Below are positions 34,304-41,938 of a stretch of 64,000 bases of DNA, piece after piece (positions within the stretch are counted from its first letter, which is position 1; every line of letters starts with the position of its first letter). The notes under the pieces are model-generated. The model was not told the origin of the DNA. It worked only from the letters and a program-made list of their open reading frames with translations, and did no database searches. Source of the stretch: Bacteroides fragilis (GTDB lineage Bacteria > Bacillota > Clostridia > Lachnospirales > Lachnospiraceae); NCBI GenBank assembly GCA_023664485.1, contig JAMPFK010000003.1:62001-126000 (forward strand), written 5' to 3'. The position numbers and the translations under genes are program-made.

Positions 34304-34855
34304 TTATCCGTTAAAAACAATCTTTTCTTTCATTTCAAGCGCCGCTTCTTCTCCGGCGAGCTGCTCTAAGAGCTTCAGGCCGAAAGGAATCGCCGTCCCC
34401 ATACCGCGGCTCGTAATTACATTGTCCGATACGGTCACCGGCTCCTTACTCACCTCCGCGCCCTCCAGATGGCTCTCGAAAGACGGATTAGAGCAGGCTT
34501 TTCTTCCTTTTAAGATGCCCCTGTGCCCGAAAATGCCCGGCGCAGCGCAGATCGCCGCGATATATTTTCCTTTTTCATAAAAAGCGTCCACCTGTTCCAT
34601 CAGCGGCGCCGTCGCTTCCAGCCCCTTTGTTCCCGGCATACCGCCCGGCAGTACGAGCATCTCTGTCTTTTCAAAATCGACTTCTTCTAATAATTTGTCC
34701 ATTTCCACCGCAATCCTGTGAGAACCCGTCACGCTTTTTTCCCCTGTGACGGACACCATATCCACATCGACGCCGCCCCGGCGCAGAATGTCCACTACAG
34801 TCAACGCCTCGATCTCCTCAAATCCTTCTGCAAAAAAAACACATACTCTGCCCAT
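34304..34855 (-). CDS. DJ-1/PfpI-family protein
   Basis: 183 residues. Nucleophile-elbow Cys in YIAAICAAPGIFG (near residue 101), Glu in FFAEGFEEIEALT, and the SRGMGTAIPFGLKL end: the DJ-1/ThiJ/YajL pattern 'aEGfEEiEa...aiCaaP...tSrGpgta..f'. Members include glyoxalase-III/deglycase-like and chaperone-like proteins; the exact role is not readable. Single gene, divergent from the CYTH gene. Confidence 0.92.
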   Translation of the reverse strand: MGRVCVFFAEGFEEIEALTVVDILRRGGVDVDMVSVTGEKSVTGSHRIAVEMDKLLEEVDFEKTEMLVLPGGMPGTKGLEATAPLMEQVDAFYEKGKYIAAICAAPGIFGHRGILKGRKACSNPSFESHLEGAEVSKEPVTVSDNVITSRGMGTAIPFGLKLLEQLAGEEAALEMKEKIVFNG

Positions 34856-34901
34856 TTTCAGCCCTCTTCTTTCTACAAAAATATAAAATAATAAAAACGC
34901 A

Positions 34902-34930
34902 TTGCTTCATGCCTCTGATTATTATATGAT
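34902..34930 (+). promoter_or_regulatory. Promoter of the CYTH gene
   Basis: TTGCTT (34902-34907), 17 bases, TATGAT (34925-34930), 86 bases before the ATG. Confidence 0.6.
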
Positions 34931-35016
34931 TATAACAGAAAAAAAACGGTTACGCTACCGTCGTATTTCAGAAAACGCGGAAATCGCAGAATATCGGACA
35001 AAAGGAGCGGACACTT

Positions 35017-35514
35017 ATGGAAATCGAACGAAAATTCACCGTCAGAACTTTACCTGAACAGCTCGGTCAATATCCTTTCCACCATATCGAGCAGGCATAT
35101 TTAAATACCGACCCCGTTGTCAGAATCAGGAAACAGGACGGGGAGTACTATCTCACCTGTAAAGGAAAAGGGCTTCTGGCAAGAGAAGAGTACAATCTCC
35201 CGCTAAATGAGCATTCTTATTACCATCTCCGCGAAAAGGCTGACGGAAATATCATCACCAAAAAACGGTATCTGATTCCTGTCGGGCATCCGACATTTAC
35301 GTCAGATTACCAATTACCCGTTGACCAGATCAGTCTGACCGTCGAATTGGATATTTTTGAGGCGCCGTTTGAAAATCTGATTATTGCCGAAGTGGAGTTC
35401 CCGGATGAACAGATGGCAAGAGCTTTCTGTCCGCTCGACTGGTTCCTGGATGATGTGACGGACGATCCGGCGTATCATAATTCCAATCTGAGCCGGACTG
35501 CGATCAATGTCTGA
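35017..35514 (+). CDS. CYTH-domain protein (triphosphate tunnel metalloenzyme)
   Basis: 165 residues. Opens with MEIERKF, the ExExK motif that defines the CYTH fold; RIRKQDGEYYLTCKGKG, KKRYLIP, TVELDIF and IIAEVEFPDEQMA supply the further basic and acidic residues lining the tunnel. Family members hydrolyse inorganic triphosphate or thiamin triphosphate; this short single-domain form resembles the bacterial triphosphatases. Ribosome site AAAGGAG. Its 3' end overlaps that of the convergent YvyF-like gene by 11 bases. Confidence 0.92.
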   Translation: MEIERKFTVRTLPEQLGQYPFHHIEQAYLNTDPVVRIRKQDGEYYLTCKGKGLLAREEYNLPLNEHSYYHLREKADGNIITKKRYLIPVGHPTFTSDYQLPVDQISLTVELDIFEAPFENLIIAEVEFPDEQMARAFCPLDWFLDDVTDDPAYHNSNLSRTAINV

Positions 35515-35911
35515 TAAAGTGCATCCTTGGAGTGTTCTGCATGGACTGCTGTCTGAGTTCATTCAGCTTATCCTCCCGCAAAGAGTTTCCAACCGACCTC
35601 AACATCTCCCCCTTGCACTGGGTACAAAAATGCCCCTCATAAATACCTTTGCCGCATTTCTCACAGGTAAGTTCCGCGGATATTCTTCCGACCAGTTCCA
35701 GCCTGTCTTCTTTCAGCCACTCTTTTAACTGCGATTCAGGCACCCTGCACTCTCTGGAAATCTGGGTAATACTCGTCCCTTCTCTTTCTGCGATATACTC
35801 TTTTACTTCCTCAAATTTATCTTCCAGCATATTTCTGCATTCATAGCATAGCTCAATTCCTCTGAAATACTGAAACATCCTGTGGCATTTTTTACAGACT
35901 TTCACTTCCAT
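35504..35911 (-). CDS. yvyF: YvyF-like flagellar-operon protein (zinc-ribbon regulator)
   Basis: 135 residues. The N-terminal zinc ribbon is VCKKCHRMFQYFRGIELCYEC, the middle has the helix-turn-helix-like ITQISRECRVPESQLKEWLK, and the C-terminal ribbon is CEKCGKGIYEGHFCTQC. This order (two CxxC ribbons round a MerR-like helix pair) matches the YvyF/TIGR03826 proteins encoded beside flgM in Bacillus flagellar operons. Here it stands alone, with no flgM next to it. Likely a motility-related regulator, role unproven. Confidence 0.8.
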   Translation of the reverse strand: MEVKVCKKCHRMFQYFRGIELCYECRNMLEDKFEEVKEYIAEREGTSITQISRECRVPESQLKEWLKEDRLELVGRISAELTCEKCGKGIYEGHFCTQCKGEMLRSVGNSLREDKLNELRQQSMQNTPRMHFIRH

Positions 35912-35947
35912 GGTAATATGTACGCTCCTTCTTGCCCAATTATATAC

Positions 35948-35976
35948 ATTTTATCATAAAACGCTTATTCATACAA
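35948..35976 (-). promoter_or_regulatory. Promoter of the YvyF-like gene
   Basis: On the minus strand TTGTAT (35976-35971), 17 bases, TAAAAT (35953-35948), 37 bases before the ATG. A sigma-A-type promoter rather than sigma-28. Confidence 0.6.
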
Positions 35977-36010
35977 CAAATTATGCCAATTCTGCCATGG
36001 AAATCCAATA

Positions 36011-36062
36011 CAAAAATAAAAGAAGCGGAGATTCATTTCTGAAATGATAACCGCTTCTTTGG
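36011..36062 (-). terminator. Terminator of malQ
   Basis: AAAGAAGCGG (36019-36028) pairs with CCGCTTCTTT (36051-36060), with an inner TCATTT/AAATGA stem. On the minus strand it is followed by TATTTTTG. It lies 13 bases after the malQ stop. Confidence 0.88.
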
Positions 36063-36072
36063 AAAAATATCC

Positions 36073-37551
36073 TCACCAAAGGCGCCCATACAGCTTCGTC
36101 ATCTGCCTGATGCGGCGCGCAAGCTCCCCGTCAAAAGCGCCCGGCAGCATTCTCCATTTCCAGTTCGTCCCCAGCGTGGAAGGCACATTGATCCTCGCCT
36201 CCGCACCGAGTCCGAGATAGTCCTGCATCGGGATGATACAGGTATCGGAAACGCTCGCCATCGCCGCCCTGATAAACTCCCACTGGATATCCTGATCGGA
36301 ACAGATATTCAGATACCTTCTGGCAAAATCCCCGTCGTGCCGGTTCAGCGAGCCGAGCCAGCCGAGCACGGTATCGTTATCATGCGTTCCCGTATAGACG
36401 ACGCTGTTCGCCGTATAGTTATGCGGCAGGTAATCGCTTTCCTCTCTGGAGTCAAAAGCGAACTGCAGAATTTTCATGCCCGGATACCCGGTCTTTTTGA
36501 CCAGTTCCATGACCGAATCAGTCAAAAAACCCAAATCTTCCGCAATGACCGCTTTTTCTCCGAGCCTGTCCTTCATCGTCTGAAAAATATCGTAACCGGG
36601 CCCTTTTTCCCAATGCCCGAATTCGGCCGTTAAATCGCCGTACGGAATGGAATAATATTCGTCGAACCCTCTGAAATGGTCGATTCTGACCACGTCGTAT
36701 AAATCATAGCAGTATGCGATCCGCTTCATCCACCATTCATACGCCGTCTCTTTGTGATATTCCCAGCGATACAGCGGATTCCCCCATAACTGTCCGGTCG
36801 CGGAAAAAGAATCCGGCGGACAGCCCGCGACGGCAATCGGCGTCAGATTATCATCCAGCTGGAAAAGTTCAGGATTCGCCCATGTATCCGCACTGTCGAA
36901 CGCAACATAGATCGGAATATCCCCGATGATCTGAATTTCCCTTTCGTTCGCATACGTCTTCAAAGCGGACCACTGTTTTGTAAATAAGAACTGCTGGAAC
37001 TGGTAAAAGGCGATCTCCGTCCGGTATTTTTCGCGATAAGCATCCAGCGCCTCTTTCTTCCGGAGCCTGATATCCTCGTCCCACTCGATGAAGCTCATGC
37101 CGTCAAAGGAATTTTTTACCGCCATATAAAGCGCATAGTCGTCCAGCCAGTAGCTGTTCCGGCGGATGAACTCCTGAAACTTCCCGTCCTGCTCAATATT
37201 GCTGTTCTCAAAAGCGGTGCGCAGTACCTTGAACCGGGACAGGTATATTTTCTCATAATCGACAGACTCTTCGTCGTCTCCGAAATCGTACCGGCCGCAG
37301 TCATTTTGGGTCAAAAGCCCTTCCTCTGTCAGCGTTTCCAGATCGATATAATAAGGATTGCCCGCAAAGGTAGAAAAAGACTGATAAGGCGAATCCCCGT
37401 AACCGGTCGGGCCGAGCGGCAGTATCTGCCAGTAATGCTGCCCCGCCTGCACCAGCATATCGATAAATTCATAAGCCTGTCTGGAAAAGGTTCCGATCCC
37501 ATAATTGGATGGAATACTGGAAACCGGTAATAATACACCGCTTTTTCTCAT
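36073..37551 (-). CDS. malQ: 4-alpha-glucanotransferase (amylomaltase)
   Basis: 492 residues, GH77. Moves alpha-1,4-glucan segments between maltodextrins in the cytoplasm. Family landmarks: GVLLPVSSIPSNYGIGTF at the N-terminus, WQILPLGPTGYGDSPYQSFS, the nucleophile Asp in VVRIDHFRGFDEYY, the acid Glu in VIAEDLGFLT and YTGTHDNDTVLGW. Starts at 37551 behind GAGGGGG, with its own promoter and an operator-like palindrome. No other maltose or glycogen gene is adjacent. Confidence 0.97.
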   Translation of the reverse strand: MRKSGVLLPVSSIPSNYGIGTFSRQAYEFIDMLVQAGQHYWQILPLGPTGYGDSPYQSFSTFAGNPYYIDLETLTEEGLLTQNDCGRYDFGDDEESVDYEKIYLSRFKVLRTAFENSNIEQDGKFQEFIRRNSYWLDDYALYMAVKNSFDGMSFIEWDEDIRLRKKEALDAYREKYRTEIAFYQFQQFLFTKQWSALKTYANEREIQIIGDIPIYVAFDSADTWANPELFQLDDNLTPIAVAGCPPDSFSATGQLWGNPLYRWEYHKETAYEWWMKRIAYCYDLYDVVRIDHFRGFDEYYSIPYGDLTAEFGHWEKGPGYDIFQTMKDRLGEKAVIAEDLGFLTDSVMELVKKTGYPGMKILQFAFDSREESDYLPHNYTANSVVYTGTHDNDTVLGWLGSLNRHDGDFARRYLNICSDQDIQWEFIRAAMASVSDTCIIPMQDYLGLGAEARINVPSTLGTNWKWRMLPGAFDGELARRIRQMTKLYGRLW

Positions 37552-37582
37552 GGTTTTCCCCCTCTGTCCGCTGCCGCGGACT

Positions 37583-37599
37583 AAAGTTTACGAAACTTT
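37583..37599 (-). promoter_or_regulatory. Operator-like palindrome downstream of the malQ promoter
   Basis: AAAGTTT-acg-AAACTTT, perfect 7-bp arms, starting 6 bases after the -10 and so covering the expected transcript start. The position fits a repressor site. It does not match the CcpA cre consensus. Confidence 0.5.
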
Positions 37600-37605
37600 T
37601 TTATT

Positions 37606-37634
37606 ATTCTACTATGTTCTCCGGAAAGTATCAA
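37606..37634 (-). promoter_or_regulatory. Sigma-A promoter of malQ
   Basis: On the minus strand TTGATA (37634-37629), 17 bases, TAGAAT (37611-37606). Confidence 0.7.
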
Positions 37635-37706
37635 GCCCAAACATTCGCCTTTTAACAGGATATGACATCCATTCCAGCGGCTTCTCCATCCCGGCCGCTT
37701 TGTTTT

Positions 37707-38525
37707 CTATAAAAGCGGTATCATATCCCGCACCGACTCAAAGATCAAATGCGGCGTCACGTCGGAATCTGCCGCATCCTCGAAAGATGCCTCCCCGCTC
37801 AATACAAGAATGCTCTTCAAACCGTTATTCCGGCCCGCCGCGATATCCGTATAAAGCCTGTCCCCCACCATGGCGATCCGCTCCTTTTCCACACCGGCCC
37901 GCACTGTCAGATAATCGATGATATCGCCGTTCGGCTTCCCGATGATACGGTCGGGATAACGGAACGCAGAGGCATGGATAAACGCCTGTATCGCGCCGGC
38001 ATCGGGGATAAAGCCGGTTTCCGTCGGACAGTTATAATCCGGATGGGTCGCCAGATAAGGCAGTCCGTCCCGGACATGATCGCATACCCTGCACATTTTC
38101 TGATAGTCGAGGGAGGTGTCAAAGCCTACGACAACGACATCCGGCGTTCGCTCTTCCAGCACGATGCCCGCCTGCTCGAACTCCGCGCGCAGTAAAGAAT
38201 TGCCTAACAGGAACACTTTTTTTCCGGCAAAATGCTTTTTGAGATAAAAAACTGCTGCCTGTCCCGATGTAACGACCTTTTCCGGCCCGATCTCCCATCC
38301 CATCCGATGTAGCTTATCCACATAAGCCGCCGCATTCCTGGAAGAATTGTTCGTTACAAAAACATAGCCGCGTCCGGATTCCTCTATTTTCCCTAAAAAG
38401 TCTCTGGCCCCGTCTATCCACTTCTCCCCCAGATAAACCGTGCCGTCCATATCCAGCGCGAAACAGCGGACATCCCGCAATATCTGTTCCGGATCCTGAT
38501 TGATAACAGGGATTTTTTTCTGCAT
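37707..38525 (-). CDS. HAD-IIA phosphatase (NagD/p-nitrophenylphosphatase-like)
   Basis: 272 residues. HAD motif I in FALDMDGTVYLG, motif II in FVTNNSSRN, motif III Lys in IIGKPNGDI and motif IV in AMVGDRLYTDIAAG. The C2 cap between motifs II and III and the NNSSR motif mark the NagD/AraL/glycerol-phosphate phosphatase group; the substrate is unknown, possibly sugar phosphates. The 155-base gap to malQ contains the malQ promoter, so the two are not a strict operon. Confidence 0.92.
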   Translation of the reverse strand: MQKKIPVINQDPEQILRDVRCFALDMDGTVYLGEKWIDGARDFLGKIEESGRGYVFVTNNSSRNAAAYVDKLHRMGWEIGPEKVVTSGQAAVFYLKKHFAGKKVFLLGNSLLRAEFEQAGIVLEERTPDVVVVGFDTSLDYQKMCRVCDHVRDGLPYLATHPDYNCPTETGFIPDAGAIQAFIHASAFRYPDRIIGKPNGDIIDYLTVRAGVEKERIAMVGDRLYTDIAAGRNNGLKSILVLSGEASFEDAADSDVTPHLIFESVRDMIPLL

Positions 38526-38645
38526 GTTATGGTCGTGCCTCCTTCTTCATATGGCTTTTGGCAATGCTTTGTCTTTATTGTACCACGACATTTTATCTAT
38601 TACATCAACAAATCCATCCATTTCAGGTTTCGTGGAAATGTAAAA

Positions 38646-38674
38646 TTGAAATCCCCTTCCCGATATGCTAAAAT
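38646..38674 (+). promoter_or_regulatory. Promoter of the DUF6062 gene
   Basis: TTGAAA (38646-38651), 17 bases, TAAAAT (38669-38674), 59 bases before the ATG. Confidence 0.7.
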
Positions 38675-38732
38675 AAAAATACAGTCCTTCCAATGCAGTA
38701 TGGGCTGAGCAAGAACGGAGGATGATTCGATC

Positions 38733-39494
38733 ATGAAAGAAAAACTATATACCATTCCACTGAACGACGCTATGAACGCCAACGACGAATGCCCTTTCTG
38801 CTATATCGAAAGGAATGTGGAGCAGGATCTGCTGGATTTTGCACTCGGCTCCGGCTCTTCCTACATGGAAAGCGACGTCCGCGAAGCAACCGACAAGGCC
38901 GGCTTCTGCAGGGCGCATTTCAAAAAAATGTTCGACTATGGCAATACCCTCGGTAACGCCTGGATCCTGAAAACGCATTATATCCAGATGAACCGCGAAA
39001 TGAAGGCGCAGTTCCAGAACTACAGACCGGGCAGGACATCGTTAAAGGACAAATTCAAAAAACAGACCGAACGCACCAACCCGATCGGCCTCTGGGTCGC
39101 TGAGAAGGAAAATTCCTGCTACATATGCAATCGTTTCCGCGATACCTACGAGCGTTATCTGGATACTTTCTTTGTCATGTATAAAAAGGATGAAGAATTC
39201 CGGGAAAAAGTTAAAAACAGCAAGGGCTTCTGCCTGCATCATTTCGGCGATCTGTGCGAAGCTGCAGAAAGCCGCCTGAACGATAAGGAAAAGCCCGCGT
39301 TCTTTGAAATGAGTTTCCAGCTGATGGAAAGCAATATGGAAAGGCTTGCCGGGGACGTTGCCTGGCTTGTAGAAAAATTTGACTACCGCAACAAAGACGC
39401 CGACTGGAAAAATTCCAAAGACGCTATCCAGCGCGGTATGCAGAAATTAAAAGGCGGCTATCCGGCGGACGCCCCCTATAAAATGAACAAATAA
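38733..39494 (+). CDS. DUF6062-like Cys/His-motif protein
   Basis: 253 residues, no membrane segment. Two similar halves each carry a CxxC and a GFCxxHF: ECPFCYIERN then AGFCRAHFKKMF in the first, SCYICNRFRDT then KGFCLHHFGDL in the second. The internal duplication with C-x2-C...C-x2-H suggests two metal (zinc or Fe-S) sites. The family is known in Clostridia but its function is not. Ribosome site GGAGG. Monocistronic, with promoter at 38646-38674 and terminator at 39511-39543. Confidence 0.82.
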   Translation: MKEKLYTIPLNDAMNANDECPFCYIERNVEQDLLDFALGSGSSYMESDVREATDKAGFCRAHFKKMFDYGNTLGNAWILKTHYIQMNREMKAQFQNYRPGRTSLKDKFKKQTERTNPIGLWVAEKENSCYICNRFRDTYERYLDTFFVMYKKDEEFREKVKNSKGFCLHHFGDLCEAAESRLNDKEKPAFFEMSFQLMESNMERLAGDVAWLVEKFDYRNKDADWKNSKDAIQRGMQKLKGGYPADAPYKMNK

Positions 39495-39510
39495 TTTTCC
39501 ATATCAAAAT

Positions 39511-39543
39511 AAGCGCAAGCCTGACCGCCTGCGCTTTTATTTC
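39511..39543 (+). terminator. Terminator after the DUF6062 gene
   Basis: AAGCGCA(AGC) pairs with (GCC)TGCGCTT around CTGACC, followed by TTATTT. Confidence 0.8.
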
Positions 39544-39566
39544 GATAAAGCGTCAAGACAACTCAC

Positions 39567-39965
39567 CTACGATAATTTCTTTTCATCATCGAAGAATTCT
39601 TCTACCTTCTCAGCTGCCTCACTGACGGTTTTCTCTGCCTGCTCCGCCGCACCGACAATTTTATCCGTCGTTTCCGCTTTCGCCGCATTTAATCCCTCTT
39701 TAAACGCTTCCGCCGTTTCCTCAGCCTTCTCCGTTACATTTTCCGCCGCTTTTGTCAGATCCAGATCGACATATTTCCGATCCGCCTCTGCTTTGCCGGA
39801 AGGATCTTCTTCGTCCAGGTCTTCGTCGAACTCATCGAAATCCTCCTCCGCATCCAGCTCTTCATCCGTGTCCGCATCCTTTTTCCGGAAGAAATAGTAT
39901 GCGCCTGCCGCAAGCGCGCTCAGAGCCGCTGTTGTCATGAGAAATTTACCAAATTTTTTCGCCAT
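39567..39965 (-). CDS. Small membrane-anchored acidic protein (YtxH-like)
   Basis: 132 residues. A short basic start (MAKKFGKFL) is followed by one hydrophobic segment (LMTTAALSALAAGAYYFF), then KK and a strongly acidic stretch (DEELDAEEDFDEFDEDLDEE), then an amphipathic Ala/Glu/Lys coiled-coil tail ending DDEKKLS. The layout resembles YtxH/gas-vesicle-like stress proteins, but no catalytic motif exists. Start at 39965 (AAAGGAG upstream). Confidence 0.7.
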   Translation of the reverse strand: MAKKFGKFLMTTAALSALAAGAYYFFRKKDADTDEELDAEEDFDEFDEDLDEEDPSGKAEADRKYVDLDLTKAAENVTEKAEETAEAFKEGLNAAKAETTDKIVGAAEQAEKTVSEAAEKVEEFFDDEKKLS

Positions 39966-40043
39966 GTGGAAGTCTCCTTTCACCGTTCCTTTTTAACAAT
40001 ATATTAATACTATTTTGTGAAAATGAAAAGGGAATATGTATAA

Positions 40044-40087
40044 AATATCTATAAAAAAGTTTTTAAAATATCTGTACTACAATATCT
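40044..40087. repeat. Three direct AATATCT repeats in the divergent intergenic region
   Basis: AATATCT at 40044-40050, 40067-40073 and 40081-40087, between the divergent YtxH-like and TetR genes (39966-40279). The stretch is AT-rich and holds no gene. The repeats might be regulator sites, but TetR operators are normally palindromic. Confidence 0.4.
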
Positions 40088-40279
40088 TGTGGCTCATAAA
40101 AAAGTCGGAACTAGTTTTTCTAAATCATTGAATCTGCTTTTCATTTATGTTATATTAAAATTCGACCCGTAAAGTCAATATCTGTCATTTTGAAGTCGAT
40201 CTATGCCGCTTTTCACGTCCAATGGAGATATGTCATCCGGAATGCCAGACCAGAACATTTGCACCGAAAGGATTATAGA

Positions 40280-40888
40280 ATGAACGAAAAATTTTTTGAT
40301 TTGAACAAAGAAAAGCAGGATCGGATGATTAATGCTTCTTTAAAGCTTTTTGCCCTGAACGGGTATAAGCATGCCAGCACCGACAAAATCGTCACCGAAG
40401 CCGGCATCAGCAAAGGCCTGTTATTTCACTATTTCGGGAGCAAGCTCGGCCTGTATACTTTTTTATATGATTACAGCGTCAGATTTATGAAACTTGAATT
40501 GACCAGAGGGGTCATCGACGGCAATAACAAAATCGACTATTTTGAGCTCAGGAAACAGATCGAATTTGCCAAAATGCAGGTATTGAAGAACTATCCTTAT
40601 ATGCAGCAGTTTCTGGACCGCTCCAAAACGGAAAACGTCAAGGAAGCGCTGTTAGCCATCGAAGAGCAGCGCGACGCTCTGGCCGACGTTTATTCCAATA
40701 TTATGGAACGCGCAGATACCAGCTTTTTTTCGGCAAATATCGACCTTGCCAAGCTTGACGCCATGCTGGAATACACCATTAAAGGGCTGATGACAGAACA
40801 TTTCCAGGAGGCTTCCTTCCACCCGGAAATGCTCTATGAAGAGACGGTCAGCTACCTGATGATGTTAAAGAAGCTGGCCTATCATTAA
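40280..40888 (+). CDS. TetR/AcrR-family transcriptional regulator
   Basis: 202 residues. The N-terminal helix-turn-helix is ASTDKIVTEAGISKGLLFHY followed by FGSKLGLYTFLYDY, the standard TetR DNA-recognition pattern. The C-terminal ligand domain is not recognisable. Start at 40280 behind AAAGGA; an upstream in-frame ATG at 40190 has no site. Target genes are unknown: the divergent YtxH-like gene is the nearest candidate. No efflux pump is adjacent. Confidence 0.9.
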   Translation: MNEKFFDLNKEKQDRMINASLKLFALNGYKHASTDKIVTEAGISKGLLFHYFGSKLGLYTFLYDYSVRFMKLELTRGVIDGNNKIDYFELRKQIEFAKMQVLKNYPYMQQFLDRSKTENVKEALLAIEEQRDALADVYSNIMERADTSFFSANIDLAKLDAMLEYTIKGLMTEHFQEASFHPEMLYEETVSYLMMLKKLAYH

Positions 40889-40908
40889 ATACATAAAATT
40901 CAAAACCG

Positions 40909-40970
40909 GCTGCCCATCAAAACACCTTATATCCGACGGATCCAATTGTTTTGAACGGGCAGCTCTTTCA
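40909..40970. terminator. Bidirectional terminator between TetR and DUF2225 genes
   Basis: GCTGCCC-a-TCAAAAC (40909-40923) pairs with GTTTTGA-a-CGGGCAGC (40948-40963), followed by TCTTTC on the plus strand and GGTTTTG on the minus strand. The genes converge here. Confidence 0.75.
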
Positions 40971-40990
40971 TCTGATACGGTAGTTCCGCC

Positions 40991-41854
40991 TTATTTTTTG
41001 GCGGCATTCTTTTCCTTAACTTTCTTGACTAACGTTTCCTTGACCATTCTCGCCTTATCCTTCATACGGGGATTGGCCGACGGATTGACCAAAATACCGG
41101 ATAACAGTCTGCTCGCCACATCGTATTGCTCGAACCGCATAGAAAGCACGGAAATCAGATAATCCACGGTCGGCTCATCCATACCGCACATCGGGAAATT
41201 TTCCGTCTGTCTCGCGGCAAGGAAACCTTCCAGCGCATTATGTAAGTAATCGTTCTCTTCCTCATCCAGCTTCTTTTTCTGTTCCGCATAATCCGCCGCA
41301 GACGTGTCCATATGCTCTCCTTTTCCGCGAAGGAGCCATGCCGTTTTCAGGCAGATATAAGCCTTTTCGCTCGGCTTCGCCTGTTTTACGATAGCATTCG
41401 CCAGCGTCAGTTTATAGCGTTCCAGCGCATCTTCGTAGCTGTAGACCTCTTTTACTTCCGTCTGAGGCTTAAAAGAAGCGGAAATGGTAGCCTTGATGTT
41501 CTTTGCCTGCGGAGAAGTCACAAATTTGAAAAATCTGCTGAGCGCCGCATAGCCGCAGTGCGGGCACATAATGATATCATATTTTAATAAATCCACCTGA
41601 TCGTATTTCGGACGCAGATCGAGATCTGTGCCCGCCAGCTTCACTTTGCCGACCCGGACGGTCTTCGCCTTAAATTCCTTATCGCAGATCGGACAGGTAT
41701 AAGACTTATCGAACAGATAATCCTGTTCCTGCATAACAGGCGCGGCGGGTTTTCCCCCGTTTTCATCCGCCTTTTTGGTCGTGTCTTCATATAGGTTCAT
41801 GTTCTTTAAGTTGCCCAGTCCGAACTGTTCCAACCCTGACAATAAGTCTGCCAT
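40991..41854 (-). CDS. DUF2225-family protein
   Basis: 287 residues, cytoplasmic. Zinc-ribbon-like CxxC pairs (YTCPICDKEFKAK and MCPHCGYAALSRFF) are followed by a helical TPR-like region (EDALERYKLTLANA, KAYICLKTAWLLRG) and a basic C-terminal tail. Known family without assigned function, widespread in Clostridia. Strong ribosome site (GGGGAGG); single gene. Confidence 0.88.
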   Translation of the reverse strand: MADLLSGLEQFGLGNLKNMNLYEDTTKKADENGGKPAAPVMQEQDYLFDKSYTCPICDKEFKAKTVRVGKVKLAGTDLDLRPKYDQVDLLKYDIIMCPHCGYAALSRFFKFVTSPQAKNIKATISASFKPQTEVKEVYSYEDALERYKLTLANAIVKQAKPSEKAYICLKTAWLLRGKGEHMDTSAADYAEQKKKLDEEENDYLHNALEGFLAARQTENFPMCGMDEPTVDYLISVLSMRFEQYDVASRLLSGILVNPSANPRMKDKARMVKETLVKKVKEKNAAKK

Positions 41855-41938
41855 TGTTATCTTCCTCCCCTTTTTCTTTTTAATGATATAGTTATAATAT
41901 ATTGTAATTTTTTACCTTTGCTCTTCCGTCACAGGTTT

